From Tannerella sp. (GTDB taxonomy: Bacteria; Bacteroidota; Bacteroidia; Bacteroidales; Tannerellaceae), in assembly GCA_031282485.1 (NCBI GenBank), contig JAITDQ010000168.1, forward strand, positions 1 through 15,307: a stretch of DNA of 15,307 nt, written 5' to 3'. Below are positions 1 to 8,600 of this stretch, in pieces. The notes beneath the pieces are model-generated. The model saw only the letters and a list, made by a program, of their open reading frames with translations. It was not told where the DNA came from and ran no database searches. Position numbers and translations under genes: made by a program. Positions within the stretch are counted from its first letter, which is position 1, and each line of letters begins with the position of its first letter.

Positions 1-1388
1 AATGATATCGTTGGTTTACGGCTTGCAATGACTGCATTTTTATCAAGATTGTCGTTCGCCCACCGGCACATTTTTATAAAATTCTCCCAGTCAGGGGTCA
101 GGCCATACAGGTTATTTCCTAATATATTCTGTTGTAATATGGGCAGGTTGTTTTTTACTTTTGCCGTTAAATGGATGCCTGTTCCGATGAATACGGAGAT
201 TAACAGGAGAGGATATATCCAGCTGTATTTTTTTAACCGGCTGCTTTTCAGCAGATAATATATGCCTCCGGTTAAAAACAGTAATATGTACGGATAATAT
301 ACCATGATGATTCTGTCCTGCGCCCACAATGTATGTAAGAGGACGAAGCTTGCAAAAGTTAAAATGCCTGCATACAGGCCGGTGAATAAGAGCGGTTTGT
401 TTTTCTTGAATACGGAAATGAGGCAAATGATAAACAGGATGTATGTGGCCATGCTCAGGACGGGAATATCCTCTAATGGAAATTCGGAATGTGAGCGTAA
501 TCCTAAATATCTGTACAGGAAGCCGGACAGGTATATATGCGAATTTTTAATCACACGCTGTATCAAACCCGGAATATCCTCCGTTCCTTCATGAAGCTGA
601 TACGGATTTTTGGCAAGAAGCATTTCGAAACTCTGTACCGTTCCGGAGTCCGGCCATATTACAGGCTTTAAAAGAGAAAAGAGACCGAATATAACGACAA
701 AAATGCCGATAATGGAAATCAAATCTTTCCAGCGGCGTTCTATCATGAAATAAAGGATTATTGCGCCGATGACGCTGAATCCGATGGTTCGCGTCAGCCC
801 CATTCCCATAATAACAAGTACTGTTACAAGGTGTTTTATCCAGTCTTTTTTAAATGTATAATCTCTGTTGTTTCGGAAATAGCGGGAGAACAAATAAAAA
901 AATAACGCCTGCATGAACATAAATAAGGGTTCGCTGTATGTATAACTTGCGAAAAATAAAACATGCGGGTTTATACAGACAAAAAGTAATGAAGGCAGAA
1001 GAATTACGGACGGCACCGTATGCCGGAAACTTTTATAGAAAAGCAGGAAAGACGCCAGCATAAAGATTAGGGAAAGAGATTTGAGTAAAATCAGTTTCAC
1101 GCCAAATAAGCCGACAAAGGGAGACAGTATGATCGGATAGAACGGGCCGTGATGCCCCGGATAGGTGAAATTTTTCCAAAACGCCTTTGCTGCAACAATA
1201 TAGTCGCAGTCATCGCCGCTAAGACTCACTTTTACGTCAAATAAAAGAATACCGGTCAGGAATCCCATTGTTATGGAAAAAACAACAAGGATCTTTTCAT
1301 ACCTGTCGAAAAACGCGCTTACCTTCTCCATTAAACTTCGTTCCGACTGTTTATTATCATGCTTTTTCTGTCTGCTCGTTCGGCTCAT
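1..1388 (-). CDS. GT-C-like multi-pass membrane glycosyltransferase (partial, C-terminus cut)
   Basis: An open frame runs without a stop from an ATG at 1388 to the window edge, giving 462 residues of an unfinished protein. It is strongly hydrophobic with many predicted membrane helices (for example about residues 33-50, 96-117, 127-170, 185-215, 222-240, 310-326, 333-352, 360-380 and 389-405). Residues 58-60 (GDD) lie just after the first helix, and a YSEP motif at 151-154 follows a later helix. Acidic residues in these loops are typical of GT-C enzymes of the PMT/ArnT (GT39/GT83) type, which move sugars from polyprenyl-phosphate donors at the outer face of the inner membrane. The cut end (NAVIASRKP, 451-459) resembles the start of a periplasmic C-terminal part. 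It starts 18 bp after the methyltransferase-GT2 stop, so the two are probably co-transcribed. That partner resembles a polyprenyl-phosphate sugar synthase and could supply the donor. The family class is reasonably clear; substrate is unknown. Confidence 0.8.
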   Translation of the reverse strand, partial: MSRTSRQKKHDNKQSERSLMEKVSAFFDRYEKILVVFSITMGFLTGILLFDVKVSLSGDDCDYIVAAKAFWKNFTYPGHHGPFYPIILSPFVGLFGVKLILLKSLSLIFMLASFLLFYKSFRHTVPSVILLPSLLFVCINPHVLFFASYTYSEPLFMFMQALFFYLFSRYFRNNRDYTFKKDWIKHLVTVLVIMGMGLTRTIGFSVIGAIILYFMIERRWKDLISIIGIFVVIFGLFSLLKPVIWPDSGTVQSFEMLLAKNPYQLHEGTEDIPGLIQRVIKNSHIYLSGFLYRYLGLRSHSEFPLEDIPVLSMATYILFIICLISVFKKNKPLLFTGLYAGILTFASFVLLHTLWAQDRIIMVYYPYILLFLTGGIYYLLKSSRLKKYSWIYPLLLISVFIGTGIHLTAKVKNNLPILQQNILGNNLYGLTPDWENFIKMCRWANDNLDKNAVIASRKPTIS

Positions 1389-1406
1389 AATATTTTCGAT
1401 TTACAT

Positions 1407-2816
1407 TTATATGAATTTAATTTTTCTTGCGGCAAACACACACATCTTGACCAGTAACCAGCCATGCCGGAAACGGCTGATTTGTGTGGAACCATACTCC
1501 CGGTCTTTGTAGCGGACGATAATTTCCGTAATTTTCATGTTCAGTTTAGCTGCGCCAAACAACAGGTCGAAATCGCCGAAAGGGTCGAAGTCGCCGAAGT
1601 AGTTCCTGTTTTCCTTTATTATTTCATAGTCTTTTTTGAATAATACTTTCGTCCCGCAAAGGGTATCTTTTAACGGCTGGCTTAACAGGTAGGAGAACAG
1701 TACGCCAAAACTTTTGTTTGCAATTAAATTCAGCAGGCGCATCGCCTGTTTTTCCATCGGATACACCAGCCGGCAACCGTTGATAAATTCTCCTTTATTC
1801 TTTTTCAGGGCGTCATAAAATTTGGGCATATCTTCGGGAGGCGTTGTCAGGTCGGCGTCCAGAATAAACAGTATCTCTCCGGTAGCCGCCTCGAATCCTT
1901 CTCTGACGGCATTACCTTTACCTTTGCCTGTTTGAATCAGGACTTTTATGTTTTTATCCGGATAGCTGTCTTTTATGCGGAGCATTTCTTCGTATGTCCG
2001 GTCGGAAGAATGGCCTTCGACAAAGACAAACTCCTGCGAAGCGCCAAATTCGGGAAGCCGTTTTATGGCATTTTCGATGTTTCCCTTTTCGTTCCGTGCG
2101 GGTACGATAATGGAAACGGAATAATCCCGGTCAACATTTCGTGTGACAGGCCGCGCCACGATGAAATTGACTAAATTCAGCCGGTTCACAAACGGGAGGT
2201 TTCCCAAAAAACGATTGAAAAGAAGCGTCAATAGCGGAATATAAAACGGGATAAGAATTTTTCTCTCCGTTTTTATAAATTCAAAACCCGTAAGGTGGAG
2301 CAAGTTCTTTACATCCTGTGTGGACAGCCAGTTCTGGTTCGGCTGTTTCAGTTTTAACTTTAACCGTTCGGCAAGTTTGAGCAGCGGTTCCCACAGAAAG
2401 TTGTAGTTGGAGATCACGATTTTTGTTTTTTCATGGCAAACGTTATTAAGCCGCTGGAATGCTTTCTGCACATCCCATAAAGACATCGTGAGATCCGACA
2501 TGATTACGTAATCGAATTTTTCGTTCAATTGAAGAGCTTCGACGTCGTCCACCATGAATTTATATTCAGGGAAAGATTCTCGCGCTATTTTTATCATTTC
2601 GCCGGAAAAGTCTATACCGACGCCGTATGACGGTTGGACGGCATGTAACAGTTCGCCGGTACCGCATCCGATTTCGAGCACACGGCTTCCCGCCGGAATG
2701 AGGAATGAAAAATATTTTTCCAGCGACCGGTTATAGTACTTTCTTTTCCTTTTCCACCGCTTCCTTTCGGAGGCAATGGCGTTAAAATAATCTTTAATTG
2801 CGTTTTTATCCAACAC
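1407..2816 (-). CDS. Fusion protein: SAM-dependent methyltransferase + GT2 (DPM-synthase-like) glycosyltransferase
   Basis: This 469-residue protein has two catalytic domains. Residues about 1-225 form a class I methyltransferase with motif I VLEIGCGTG (46-54), an acidic GIDFS strand end (67-71) and a VDDVEAL segment (89-95). Residues about 232-469 form a GT-A fold glycosyltransferase of family GT2: SIIVPARNE (235-243), EGHSSDRT (267-274), the metal- and nucleotide-binding DADLTTP (320-326) and KDTLCGTK (383-390). The GT half resembles dolichyl/polyprenyl-phosphate mannose or glucose synthases. It lacks the extra C-terminal membrane helices of some relatives. A likely role is to load a sugar onto a polyprenyl phosphate used by the GT-C protein encoded next; the methylated substrate is unknown. 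The start is GTG at 2816; TTG at 2813 is possible, and the next in-frame ATG would remove motif I. A strong promoter begins 20 bp upstream, so the leader is very short. Confidence 0.88.
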   Translation of the reverse strand: MLDKNAIKDYFNAIASERKRWKRKRKYYNRSLEKYFSFLIPAGSRVLEIGCGTGELLHAVQPSYGVGIDFSGEMIKIARESFPEYKFMVDDVEALQLNEKFDYVIMSDLTMSLWDVQKAFQRLNNVCHEKTKIVISNYNFLWEPLLKLAERLKLKLKQPNQNWLSTQDVKNLLHLTGFEFIKTERKILIPFYIPLLTLLFNRFLGNLPFVNRLNLVNFIVARPVTRNVDRDYSVSIIVPARNEKGNIENAIKRLPEFGASQEFVFVEGHSSDRTYEEMLRIKDSYPDKNIKVLIQTGKGKGNAVREGFEAATGEILFILDADLTTPPEDMPKFYDALKKNKGEFINGCRLVYPMEKQAMRLLNLIANKSFGVLFSYLLSQPLKDTLCGTKVLFKKDYEIIKENRNYFGDFDPFGDFDLLFGAAKLNMKITEIIVRYKDREYGSTQISRFRHGWLLVKMCVFAARKIKFI

Positions 2817-2835
2817 TGTATAATTAAATTTTGTG

Positions 2836-2867
2836 CAAAAGTACTTGTTTTTTTAGTTGTTCGCAAA
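2836..2867 (-). promoter_or_regulatory. Bacteroidota-type promoter for the MTase-GT2 operon
   Basis: On the minus strand a TTTG -33 element (plus-strand CAAA, 2864-2867) is followed after 20 bp by TACTTTTG (plus-strand CAAAAGTA, 2836-2843), an exact match to the TAnnTTTG -7 consensus of the Bacteroidota primary sigma factor. Transcription would begin near 2829, only about a dozen bases before the GTG start codon at 2816. That leaves almost no leader and no room for a Shine-Dalgarno site. It also separates this operon from rprXY upstream, which ends in its own terminator. Confidence 0.75.
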
Positions 2868-2920
2868 AAAAACATTGAAAAATTACCGTTCCGTCATGAA
2901 TCGGGTGCACCGCAAACAAA

Positions 2921-2950
2921 ACAGGAGACGACACGAATGTCGTCTCCTGT
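2921..2950 (-). terminator. Intrinsic terminator of the rprXY operon
   Basis: A perfect 12-bp inverted repeat (ACAGGAGACGAC, 2921-2932, and its complement at 2939-2950) surrounds a 6-base loop. It lies 22 bp beyond the rprY stop codon. On the minus strand it is followed directly by TTTTGTTT, as expected of a Rho-independent terminator. It stands between rprY and the promoter of the next operon. Confidence 0.9.
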
Positions 2951-2972
2951 TGCCCATAACTTCAATGGTATT

Positions 2973-3680
2973 TCATTCTCTTTCTTCCGGCGACGGTGAA
3001 ATCAGTTTATATCCTTTTCCGTGGATATTGATGATCTCTATTTCCGGATCGTCTTTCAGCAGTTTACGCAGTTTTGTAATGTAAACATCCATGCTGCGTG
3101 CATTGAAGTAGTTGTCGTCCACCCAGATCGTTTTCAGCGCGTAGTTGCGTTCAAGTACTTCATTGGCATGTGCGCAGAGCAAACTCAACAATTCACATTC
3201 TTTCGTAGTGAGTTTCGTTACTTTGTCTCTGATTGAAAGCGTTTGTTTCTGAGTATCGAACGTAAAACCGCCAAGTTTGTAGAATGCCACGTCTTTCATT
3301 TTTTTACCTTTGACACGGCGCATAATAGCTTCGATACGCAGCAACAACTCTTCCATACTGAATGGTTTGGTAATGTAATCGTCGGCGCCGATCTTAAACC
3401 CTTCGAGTATATCTTCCTTCATCGTTTTCGCGGTAAGGAAAATAACCGGTATTTCCGGGTTTATCGAGCGTATTTCCTGAGCTAATGTGTAGCCGTCTTT
3501 TTTCGGCATCATGACATCCAATACGCATAAATCGTATTTCTCTTTTACAAAACCTTTAAATCCGGCTTCTCCGTCGGAAAAAAGATCGGTTGCATACCCC
3601 TTTGCTTGTAAGTATTCTCTTAAAAGCATTCCTAAATTCTCATCATCTTCACAAAAGAAGATTTTCACTTGTTCGTCCAT
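2973..3680 (-). CDS. rprY: OmpR-family DNA-binding response regulator, RprY-like
   Basis: The 235-residue protein has a receiver domain (about 4-120) and a winged-helix OmpR/PhoB DNA-binding domain (about 136-228). The acidic pocket EDD is at 11-13, the phosphoacceptor is D55 (LDVMMP), the switch threonine is T83 (FLTAK) and the conserved lysine is K105 (TKPF). The wing region reads IINIHGKGYKLI. The pattern CEDDENLGMLLREYLQAKGY and the linker match what I remember of Bacteroides RprY. It would be phosphorylated by the sensor kinase encoded just upstream and would control transcription. Rpr proteins in Bacteroides fragilis and Porphyromonas have been linked to envelope, ion and oxidative-stress responses, but the signal is not well defined. 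The ATG at 3680 lies 5 bp after the rprX stop, with no Shine-Dalgarno, only an AT-rich leader. The operon ends at the hairpin at 2921-2950. Confidence 0.93.
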   Translation of the reverse strand: MDEQVKIFFCEDDENLGMLLREYLQAKGYATDLFSDGEAGFKGFVKEKYDLCVLDVMMPKKDGYTLAQEIRSINPEIPVIFLTAKTMKEDILEGFKIGADDYITKPFSMEELLLRIEAIMRRVKGKKMKDVAFYKLGGFTFDTQKQTLSIRDKVTKLTTKECELLSLLCAHANEVLERNYALKTIWVDDNYFNARSMDVYITKLRKLLKDDPEIEIINIHGKGYKLISPSPEERE

Positions 3681-3685
3681 AATTG

Positions 3686-5230
3686 TTAATTTTTAATAAT
3701 TGGTAATGTAATAATAAATGTAGTTCCAATGTTTCCCAGACCGTTTTCCGCGCGTATAGACCCTTTATGGTCTTCCGCCACTTTCCGCACGTAGGCAAGC
3801 CCTAAGCCGAAACCTTTGACGTTATGCACATTTCCTGTCGGTACGCGGTAAAAACGGTCAAATACTTTTTTGAGGTTTTCTTTTTTAATTCCTATTCCAT
3901 TGTCTTCTATTGAGATAATTACTTTTTCGCCTTCGTTACGTGTACGTGCCATAAGGCGCAGCGGAACTTCTTCACGGCGGTACTTGACGGCATTATCCAT
4001 CAGGTTGAACAGCATATTGGTGATATGCATTTCGTCTGCCTGTATGGTTGAATTTTCTGCCTGCAAGTCAACATCTATTGTGCCGCCGGACTTCTCTACT
4101 TTTATTTTAAAAGTATTTGCAACACCTGCTATCAGGTCGTTTATATCAAGTTCTTTGAGTTTAAGCGTCGCTTTCTGTTTTTCAAACAGTGACATCTGAA
4201 GCACTTTTTCAACAAGAAAGCCAAGTCTTTTCGTCTCATCGTTTATCACCGTAGATATATGTCTGAAGACTTCGGGACTTTTCGATATATCGGCATCTTT
4301 CATCATCTGTACGGCGATAGAAATGGTCGATACGGGTGTCTTAAGCTCGTGTGTCATATTATTTATAAAATCGTTCTTTATTTCCGACAGTTTTTTCTGG
4401 TGGAAAATGGTAAAGATCGTTATCGTAAACGTGATCATCAATATAATTGAAAATATGATTGACGGCACAAGGAACGAAACCGATTCGGACAGGTAATCCC
4501 CCTTTGTGGGAAAATAAACTTTCATGTAGTTTTGTTTTGACGACGGGTCATTCGGGAATATAACCTGCGTTATGATTTCCGAACTTTTCGGAGGTCTCGA
4601 TAACGGTTCGTTCTGGTAGACGATTTGTTCGCTGTTGTTTACCACAATCAGGATGAAAGGGATATTCAGTCCGCTGTTTACAAATTCCGCTTTAATGGCA
4701 TTTTGCAGCGCTTTGCAGTCGATACGTTTTTCGATAGGCATCAGGTATGCCGTCTGGACATGCCTGTATATCACTTCATCAATGATCGTTTTTTGGCGGA
4801 AATAGCGATTCATTGTCTCATTTTGCAATTTTTCCGAAGTCTCAATAATCGTCGACTTGGTTGTTTCACGGGGCTTTTGGATACGTTGGCTTATATGGTA
4901 AGATTCTATTTCCCCAAAACTTTTTATTGTCCCCGTAGAATCGTCTCTCGTTGTCTGCATCTTGATACTTTGCATCATCTGGTTTATGTTCCGCTGGTCG
5001 GGCGGATTTTTGTACATAAAATCCGTTCCGCTCAAATTTGCGAGGATTACGCTGGCTTCTTCCTGTTCCAGTTCGCGCGACACGGATTCCAAGCTACGTC
5101 TTACGGTCGATTCAAACTGTTCATTACTTGTCTTGAATATGGTCGCGACGTATTGAACCTGCAAAACAAGCAGGCCGATAAAGGCAAATGCCATTACCCC
5201 CGTTAGCATCCAAATCATAGACTTTTTCAT
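3686..5230 (-). CDS. rprX: Membrane sensor histidine kinase, RprX-like
   Basis: The 514-residue protein is a classical two-helix sensor kinase. The first membrane helix is at about 6-27, a periplasmic sensor region of about 225 residues follows, and the second helix is at about 252-276. The cytoplasmic HisKA domain carries the phosphorylated histidine H294 in NNMTHELKTPV. The ATPase domain has the N box LMDNAVKYR (about 410-418), G1 box EDNGIGI (442-448), F box FDRFYRV (457-463) and G2 box GFGLGLAYV (473-481). No HAMP domain is evident between the second helix and HisKA. It should phosphorylate RprY, encoded 5 bp downstream. The frame extends upstream to a TTG at 5272, but the ATG at 5230 is preferred: it has an AAGGAG site 10 bp upstream and places a signal-anchor helix at the N-terminus. 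No promoter with a clear -33/-7 pair is visible in the gap upstream. Confidence 0.92.
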   Translation of the reverse strand: MKKSMIWMLTGVMAFAFIGLLVLQVQYVATIFKTSNEQFESTVRRSLESVSRELEQEEASVILANLSGTDFMYKNPPDQRNINQMMQSIKMQTTRDDSTGTIKSFGEIESYHISQRIQKPRETTKSTIIETSEKLQNETMNRYFRQKTIIDEVIYRHVQTAYLMPIEKRIDCKALQNAIKAEFVNSGLNIPFILIVVNNSEQIVYQNEPLSRPPKSSEIITQVIFPNDPSSKQNYMKVYFPTKGDYLSESVSFLVPSIIFSIILMITFTITIFTIFHQKKLSEIKNDFINNMTHELKTPVSTISIAVQMMKDADISKSPEVFRHISTVINDETKRLGFLVEKVLQMSLFEKQKATLKLKELDINDLIAGVANTFKIKVEKSGGTIDVDLQAENSTIQADEMHITNMLFNLMDNAVKYRREEVPLRLMARTRNEGEKVIISIEDNGIGIKKENLKKVFDRFYRVPTGNVHNVKGFGLGLAYVRKVAEDHKGSIRAENGLGNIGTTFIITLPIIKN

Positions 5231-5240
5231 TTCCTTGTAT

Positions 5241-5246
5241 CTCCTT
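5241..5246 (-). promoter_or_regulatory. Shine-Dalgarno site that fixes the rprX start
   Basis: AAGGAG on the minus strand lies 10 bases before the ATG at 5230. Strong sites like this are uncommon in the other genes here, so it is useful evidence for that start rather than the upstream TTG at 5272. Confidence 0.65.
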
Positions 5247-5394
5247 AATTTAACAAAACAAAGAACGTACAAATTGGCTTAATATTTACACAAAAAAGGT
5301 AAAAAATTGACCCCATGTATGTTAAATATTACTTACGAAAATCTGGTGTAAATTTAAAACAGTATTCATTTCAACCTCAATATATTGTTTATTT

Positions 5395-5433
5395 ATAAAG
5401 TATTAAAGCCTTTGTACAGGCACAATACTTTAT
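5395..5433. repeat. Perfect 10-bp inverted repeat with nested 4-bp stem
   Basis: ATAAAGTATT (5395-5404) and AATACTTTAT (5424-5433) are exact complements. Inside them GCCT (5408-5411) and AGGC (5418-5421) form a second stem around the loop TTGTAC, with AAA and AC left unpaired between the stems. It lies 165 bp or more upstream of the rprX start. Neither strand shows a T-run just after it, so it does not look like an intrinsic terminator. It could be a structured leader of rprX, a regulator-binding dyad or part of an unannotated small RNA. Confidence 0.6.
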
Positions 5434-5522
5434 GTTAAAAAGCCCTATTATCTGAAAAAGTTTGATTTGAGCTTTTTTTATAAAACGGCAAATTTAGATT
5501 AAAATTTAAACCCGAACGGTCG

Positions 5523-5606
5523 AAAAAACGCTCTTCCGGTCGTTCATTCTTCCGGTTATCCGGGATTCCGAACGAACGCTTTTCCCGTCATTCGGACGGA
5601 AGCCGG
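5523..5606 (-). terminator. Possible purL terminator region
   Basis: Just past the purL stop (5610-5612), an 11-bp stem with a 2x2 mismatch can form between 5591-5601 and 5566-5576 around a 14-base loop; CCGG at 5603-5606 and 5560-5563 can extend it. A run of six T on the minus strand (5523-5528) follows about 30 bases later, after a weak AACG/CGTT hairpin. The hairpin and T-run are not adjacent, so this is a tentative terminator call. Confidence 0.35.
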
Positions 5607-5609
5607 GTT

Positions 5610-8600
5610 TTATTTTCTTTCTTCAATCCATTTACGCGCGTTTACAAATGCTTCTATCCACGGCGTTACTTCATCCTCCTTGCGTTCTGCCGGGTAATAT
5701 CCGCATTGCCAGGGGAAAATAGCCCTTTCGGGATGCGGCATTATTGCGATGTGGCGGCCGTCGTCGGAACATATACCTGCCGTAGCCCACGGCGAACCGT
5801 TCGGATTGGCCGGATACCCTTCATAATTATATTTTGCTACGATATTATACCGTTTTTCTTCGTACGGAAAATCGAATTTGCCTTCCCCGTGCGCCACCCA
5901 TGCGCCGAGTTTTGTACCGCCAAGCGAGCCCAGCATGATGGATTTATTTCCCGGAATCTCAAGCGTTATGAAGTTTGATTCGAATTTATGCGAATCGTTA
6001 TGGAGCATTTTGTGTTTTTTCTCGTGGTCGGGGTGAAGCAGTTCGAGTTCGGCCATTAACTGGCAACCGTTACATATACCGATACTCATGGTATCGTTGC
6101 GTTCGTAAAAGCGGTCAATGGCGCGTTTGGCTTTTTCATTATACAATATGCCTGCCGCCCAGCCTTTGGCGGAGCCGAGAACATCGGAATTTGAAAATCC
6201 GCCGCAGAACACGATGAAATGAACATCATCAAGCGTCTCGCGCCCGGTTGCCAAGTCTGTCATGTGAACATCCTTCACGTCGAAGCCGGCAAGGTAGAGC
6301 GCATAAGCCGTCTCGCGTTCACATTGCGAACCCTTATCCCTTAACACGGCTGCCCGGACGCCGCTTTTTTTCCTGCGCGTGGCCGTAAGCCCGTACGACC
6401 GGAGCGTTCCTTTAAATTCTTTGTGAAACTTATACTCCAGCGGCTGTGTTTTGTAGTTCTCAAACCGGTTGCCGGCACACTCGTCACCGCTTTGACGCGT
6501 GTCGAGCAGGTAGGAGGACTTATACCACACGTCGCGCAGGTAGTCTATGCCGAAATGGTACCGGACGCCGTCTTTTGTTACTAACAGATGCCGTTCGTCC
6601 GCCGGTTTTGCGATACATGCAAATCCTGTGCCTGCGGATTGCATCAGTTTCTCGAACGCTTTCTTTTCCTTAACCTGAACAATGATACCCGGATTTTCCG
6701 AGAATAATATTTTCACTATATCTTTTTCCGCCAGTGCATCCAAATTGACGTCCAATCCGCCCGTTACGTTTGCAAAGCACATTTCCAGCAATGTAACGAT
6801 CATGCCTCCTGCAGAAATATCGTGACCGGCAAGGATGAGTTCCCGGTCAATGGCATCCTGTATGGCGTTAAAGGCGTCGCGGAAATACGCGGGGTCTTTG
6901 ACGGTCGGCGCGTCGTCGCTTATTTTGCACAGAGCCTGTGCAAAAGCGGAGCCTCCGAGCTTCATTTTGTCGAATGAAAAATCTACATAATATATATATG
7001 TACGCATGTCGTTTACCAGTACGGGGGAAACGATTTTCCGTATGTCGCTCACTTCGCCTGCCGCGGAAATAATTACGGTTCCGGGCGAAAGCACTTTGTC
7101 GTCGCCGTATTTTTGTGTCATGGAGAGGGAATCTTTGCCCGTAGGAATATTGATTCCCAGTTCGCAGGCAAAATCCGATGCCGCTTTGACGGCTTTGTAC
7201 AGGCGGGCGTCTTCGCCTTCATTGCGGCATGGCCACATCCAGTTGGCGCTCAGGGAGATGCTTTTTATCTGTTCGGCGAATGGGGCGAATACAATGTTTG
7301 TCAATGCTTCGGCTATCGACATGACCGACCCGGCTGCCGGATCGATCAATGCCACCTGTGGCGCATGTCCTATCGAAGTAGCCATTCCGGCTTTGCCGCG
7401 ATAATCGAGCGCTACGGCGCCGAGGTCGCTCAACGGCAATTGCAGTCTGCCCTGACACTGCTGGCGTGCAATCCGGCCGCTTACCGAACGGTCTACTTTG
7501 TTTGTGAGCCAGTCTTTGCAGGCCACGGCTTCGAGCCGGAGTACTTTTTCGAGGTAATCATGCAGGCCGGAGGCCTTGTATTTCACCGGAAGATAACGAT
7601 CCTGCACCGTTTTGTCTTCCATAATGGTGCGGGGCGGTTTCCCGAACATATATTCGAGTTTGATATTGATCGGTTTTTTCCCGTCTTTTTGTTCGAAAAC
7701 GAACGTCATGTCGTCGGTTGTTTCACCCACGACATACATCGGGGAGCGTTCCCGTTCGGCTATACGGCGAATGTGTTCGACGTCTTTTTCTTTTATAAGC
7801 AATCCCATGCGTTCCTGGCTTTCGTTCCCGATTATTTCTTTAGCCGAGAGCGTCGGGTCGCCGACAGGCAGTTCGGACATGTCGATATGTCCGCCTGTTG
7901 ATTCTACCAGTTCGGAAAGGCAATTGAGGTGTCCTCCTGCGCCGTGGTCATGTATGGATATGATCGGGTTACTGCCGGATTCCGCGATACTGCGGATGAC
8001 GTTTGCCGCACGCTTTTGCATTTCGGGATTGGCGCGCTGGACGGCGTTCAGCTCGACGCCGCTTGTGTATTGTCCGGTGTTAACGGACGATACGGCGCCT
8101 CCGCCCATTCCGATACGGTAATTATCACCCCCGAGTATGACGATTTTCTCATGAGGCTTGGGATTGCCTTTCAGTGCGTCGCGTTTGTTGGCGTAGCCTA
8201 CGCCGCCGGCGAGCATGATGACTTTGTCGTAAGCGAAGTTTTTATTGTTTTCGGTATGTTCGAAAGTGAGGAGCGAGCCGCAGATAAGGGGTTGTCCGAA
8301 TTTGTTTCCGAAATCGGAAGCGCCGTTTGAGGCTTTTATCAGGATTTGTTCGGGCGTCTGGTAGAGCCATTTGCGCGGGTCGAGGATGCTTTCCCAGGAG
8401 CGTCCTTCTTCCGTGCGCGGATAAGACGTCATATAGACGGCTGTCCCGGCGAGGGGCAGGGATGCTTTTCCTCCGCCGAGGCGGTCGCGTATTTCGCCGC
8501 CGGTTCCGGTAGCTGCGCCGTTGAACGGTTCCACCGTAGTCGGGAAGTTATGCGTCTCGGCTTTAAGGGACAGCACGGCGTGAATCTTTTTTACGGCATA

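Larger units (their letters stand above)
5231..5609. other. Intergenic region rprX-purL, AT-rich, no gene
   Basis: These 379 bp hold no credible coding frame. The half next to rprX (5231-5510) is very AT-rich and should contain the rprX promoter. TAAATTTG on the minus strand (5489-5496) fits a -7 box, but has no TTTG at the right distance. A perfect inverted repeat lies at 5395-5433. The half next to purL (5511-5609) is richer in G+C and has imperfect hairpins, which probably end purL transcription, plus a 9-bp direct repeat TCTTCCGGT at 5532-5540 and 5548-5556. Confidence 0.6.

Noticed and set aside
112..426. Minus-strand 104-codon frame near the window start
   Set aside because: It overlaps, in another frame, the open coding frame of the GT-C-like protein (1-1388), which has consistent membrane-helix composition.
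2904..2911. GGTGCACC palindrome near the MTase-GT2 promoter
   Set aside because: Eight bases only, about 37 bp upstream of the -33 box, with no extension or repeat; easily due to chance.
4625..5206. 193-codon plus-strand frame opposite rprX
   Set aside because: It is antisense to the sensor kinase, has no family resemblance, and no promoter or ribosome site is visible ahead of it.
5454..5480. AAAAAG/CTTTTT stem with T-run on the plus strand as a terminator
   Set aside because: No plus-strand gene ends nearby, and an A/T-only stem in AT-rich DNA is weak evidence.
7113..7901. Long open frames on the plus strand opposite purL (up to 262 codons)
   Set aside because: They lie fully antisense to purL, whose motifs and length are unmistakable; the frames have no recognisable domain and are a by-product of purL codon composition.
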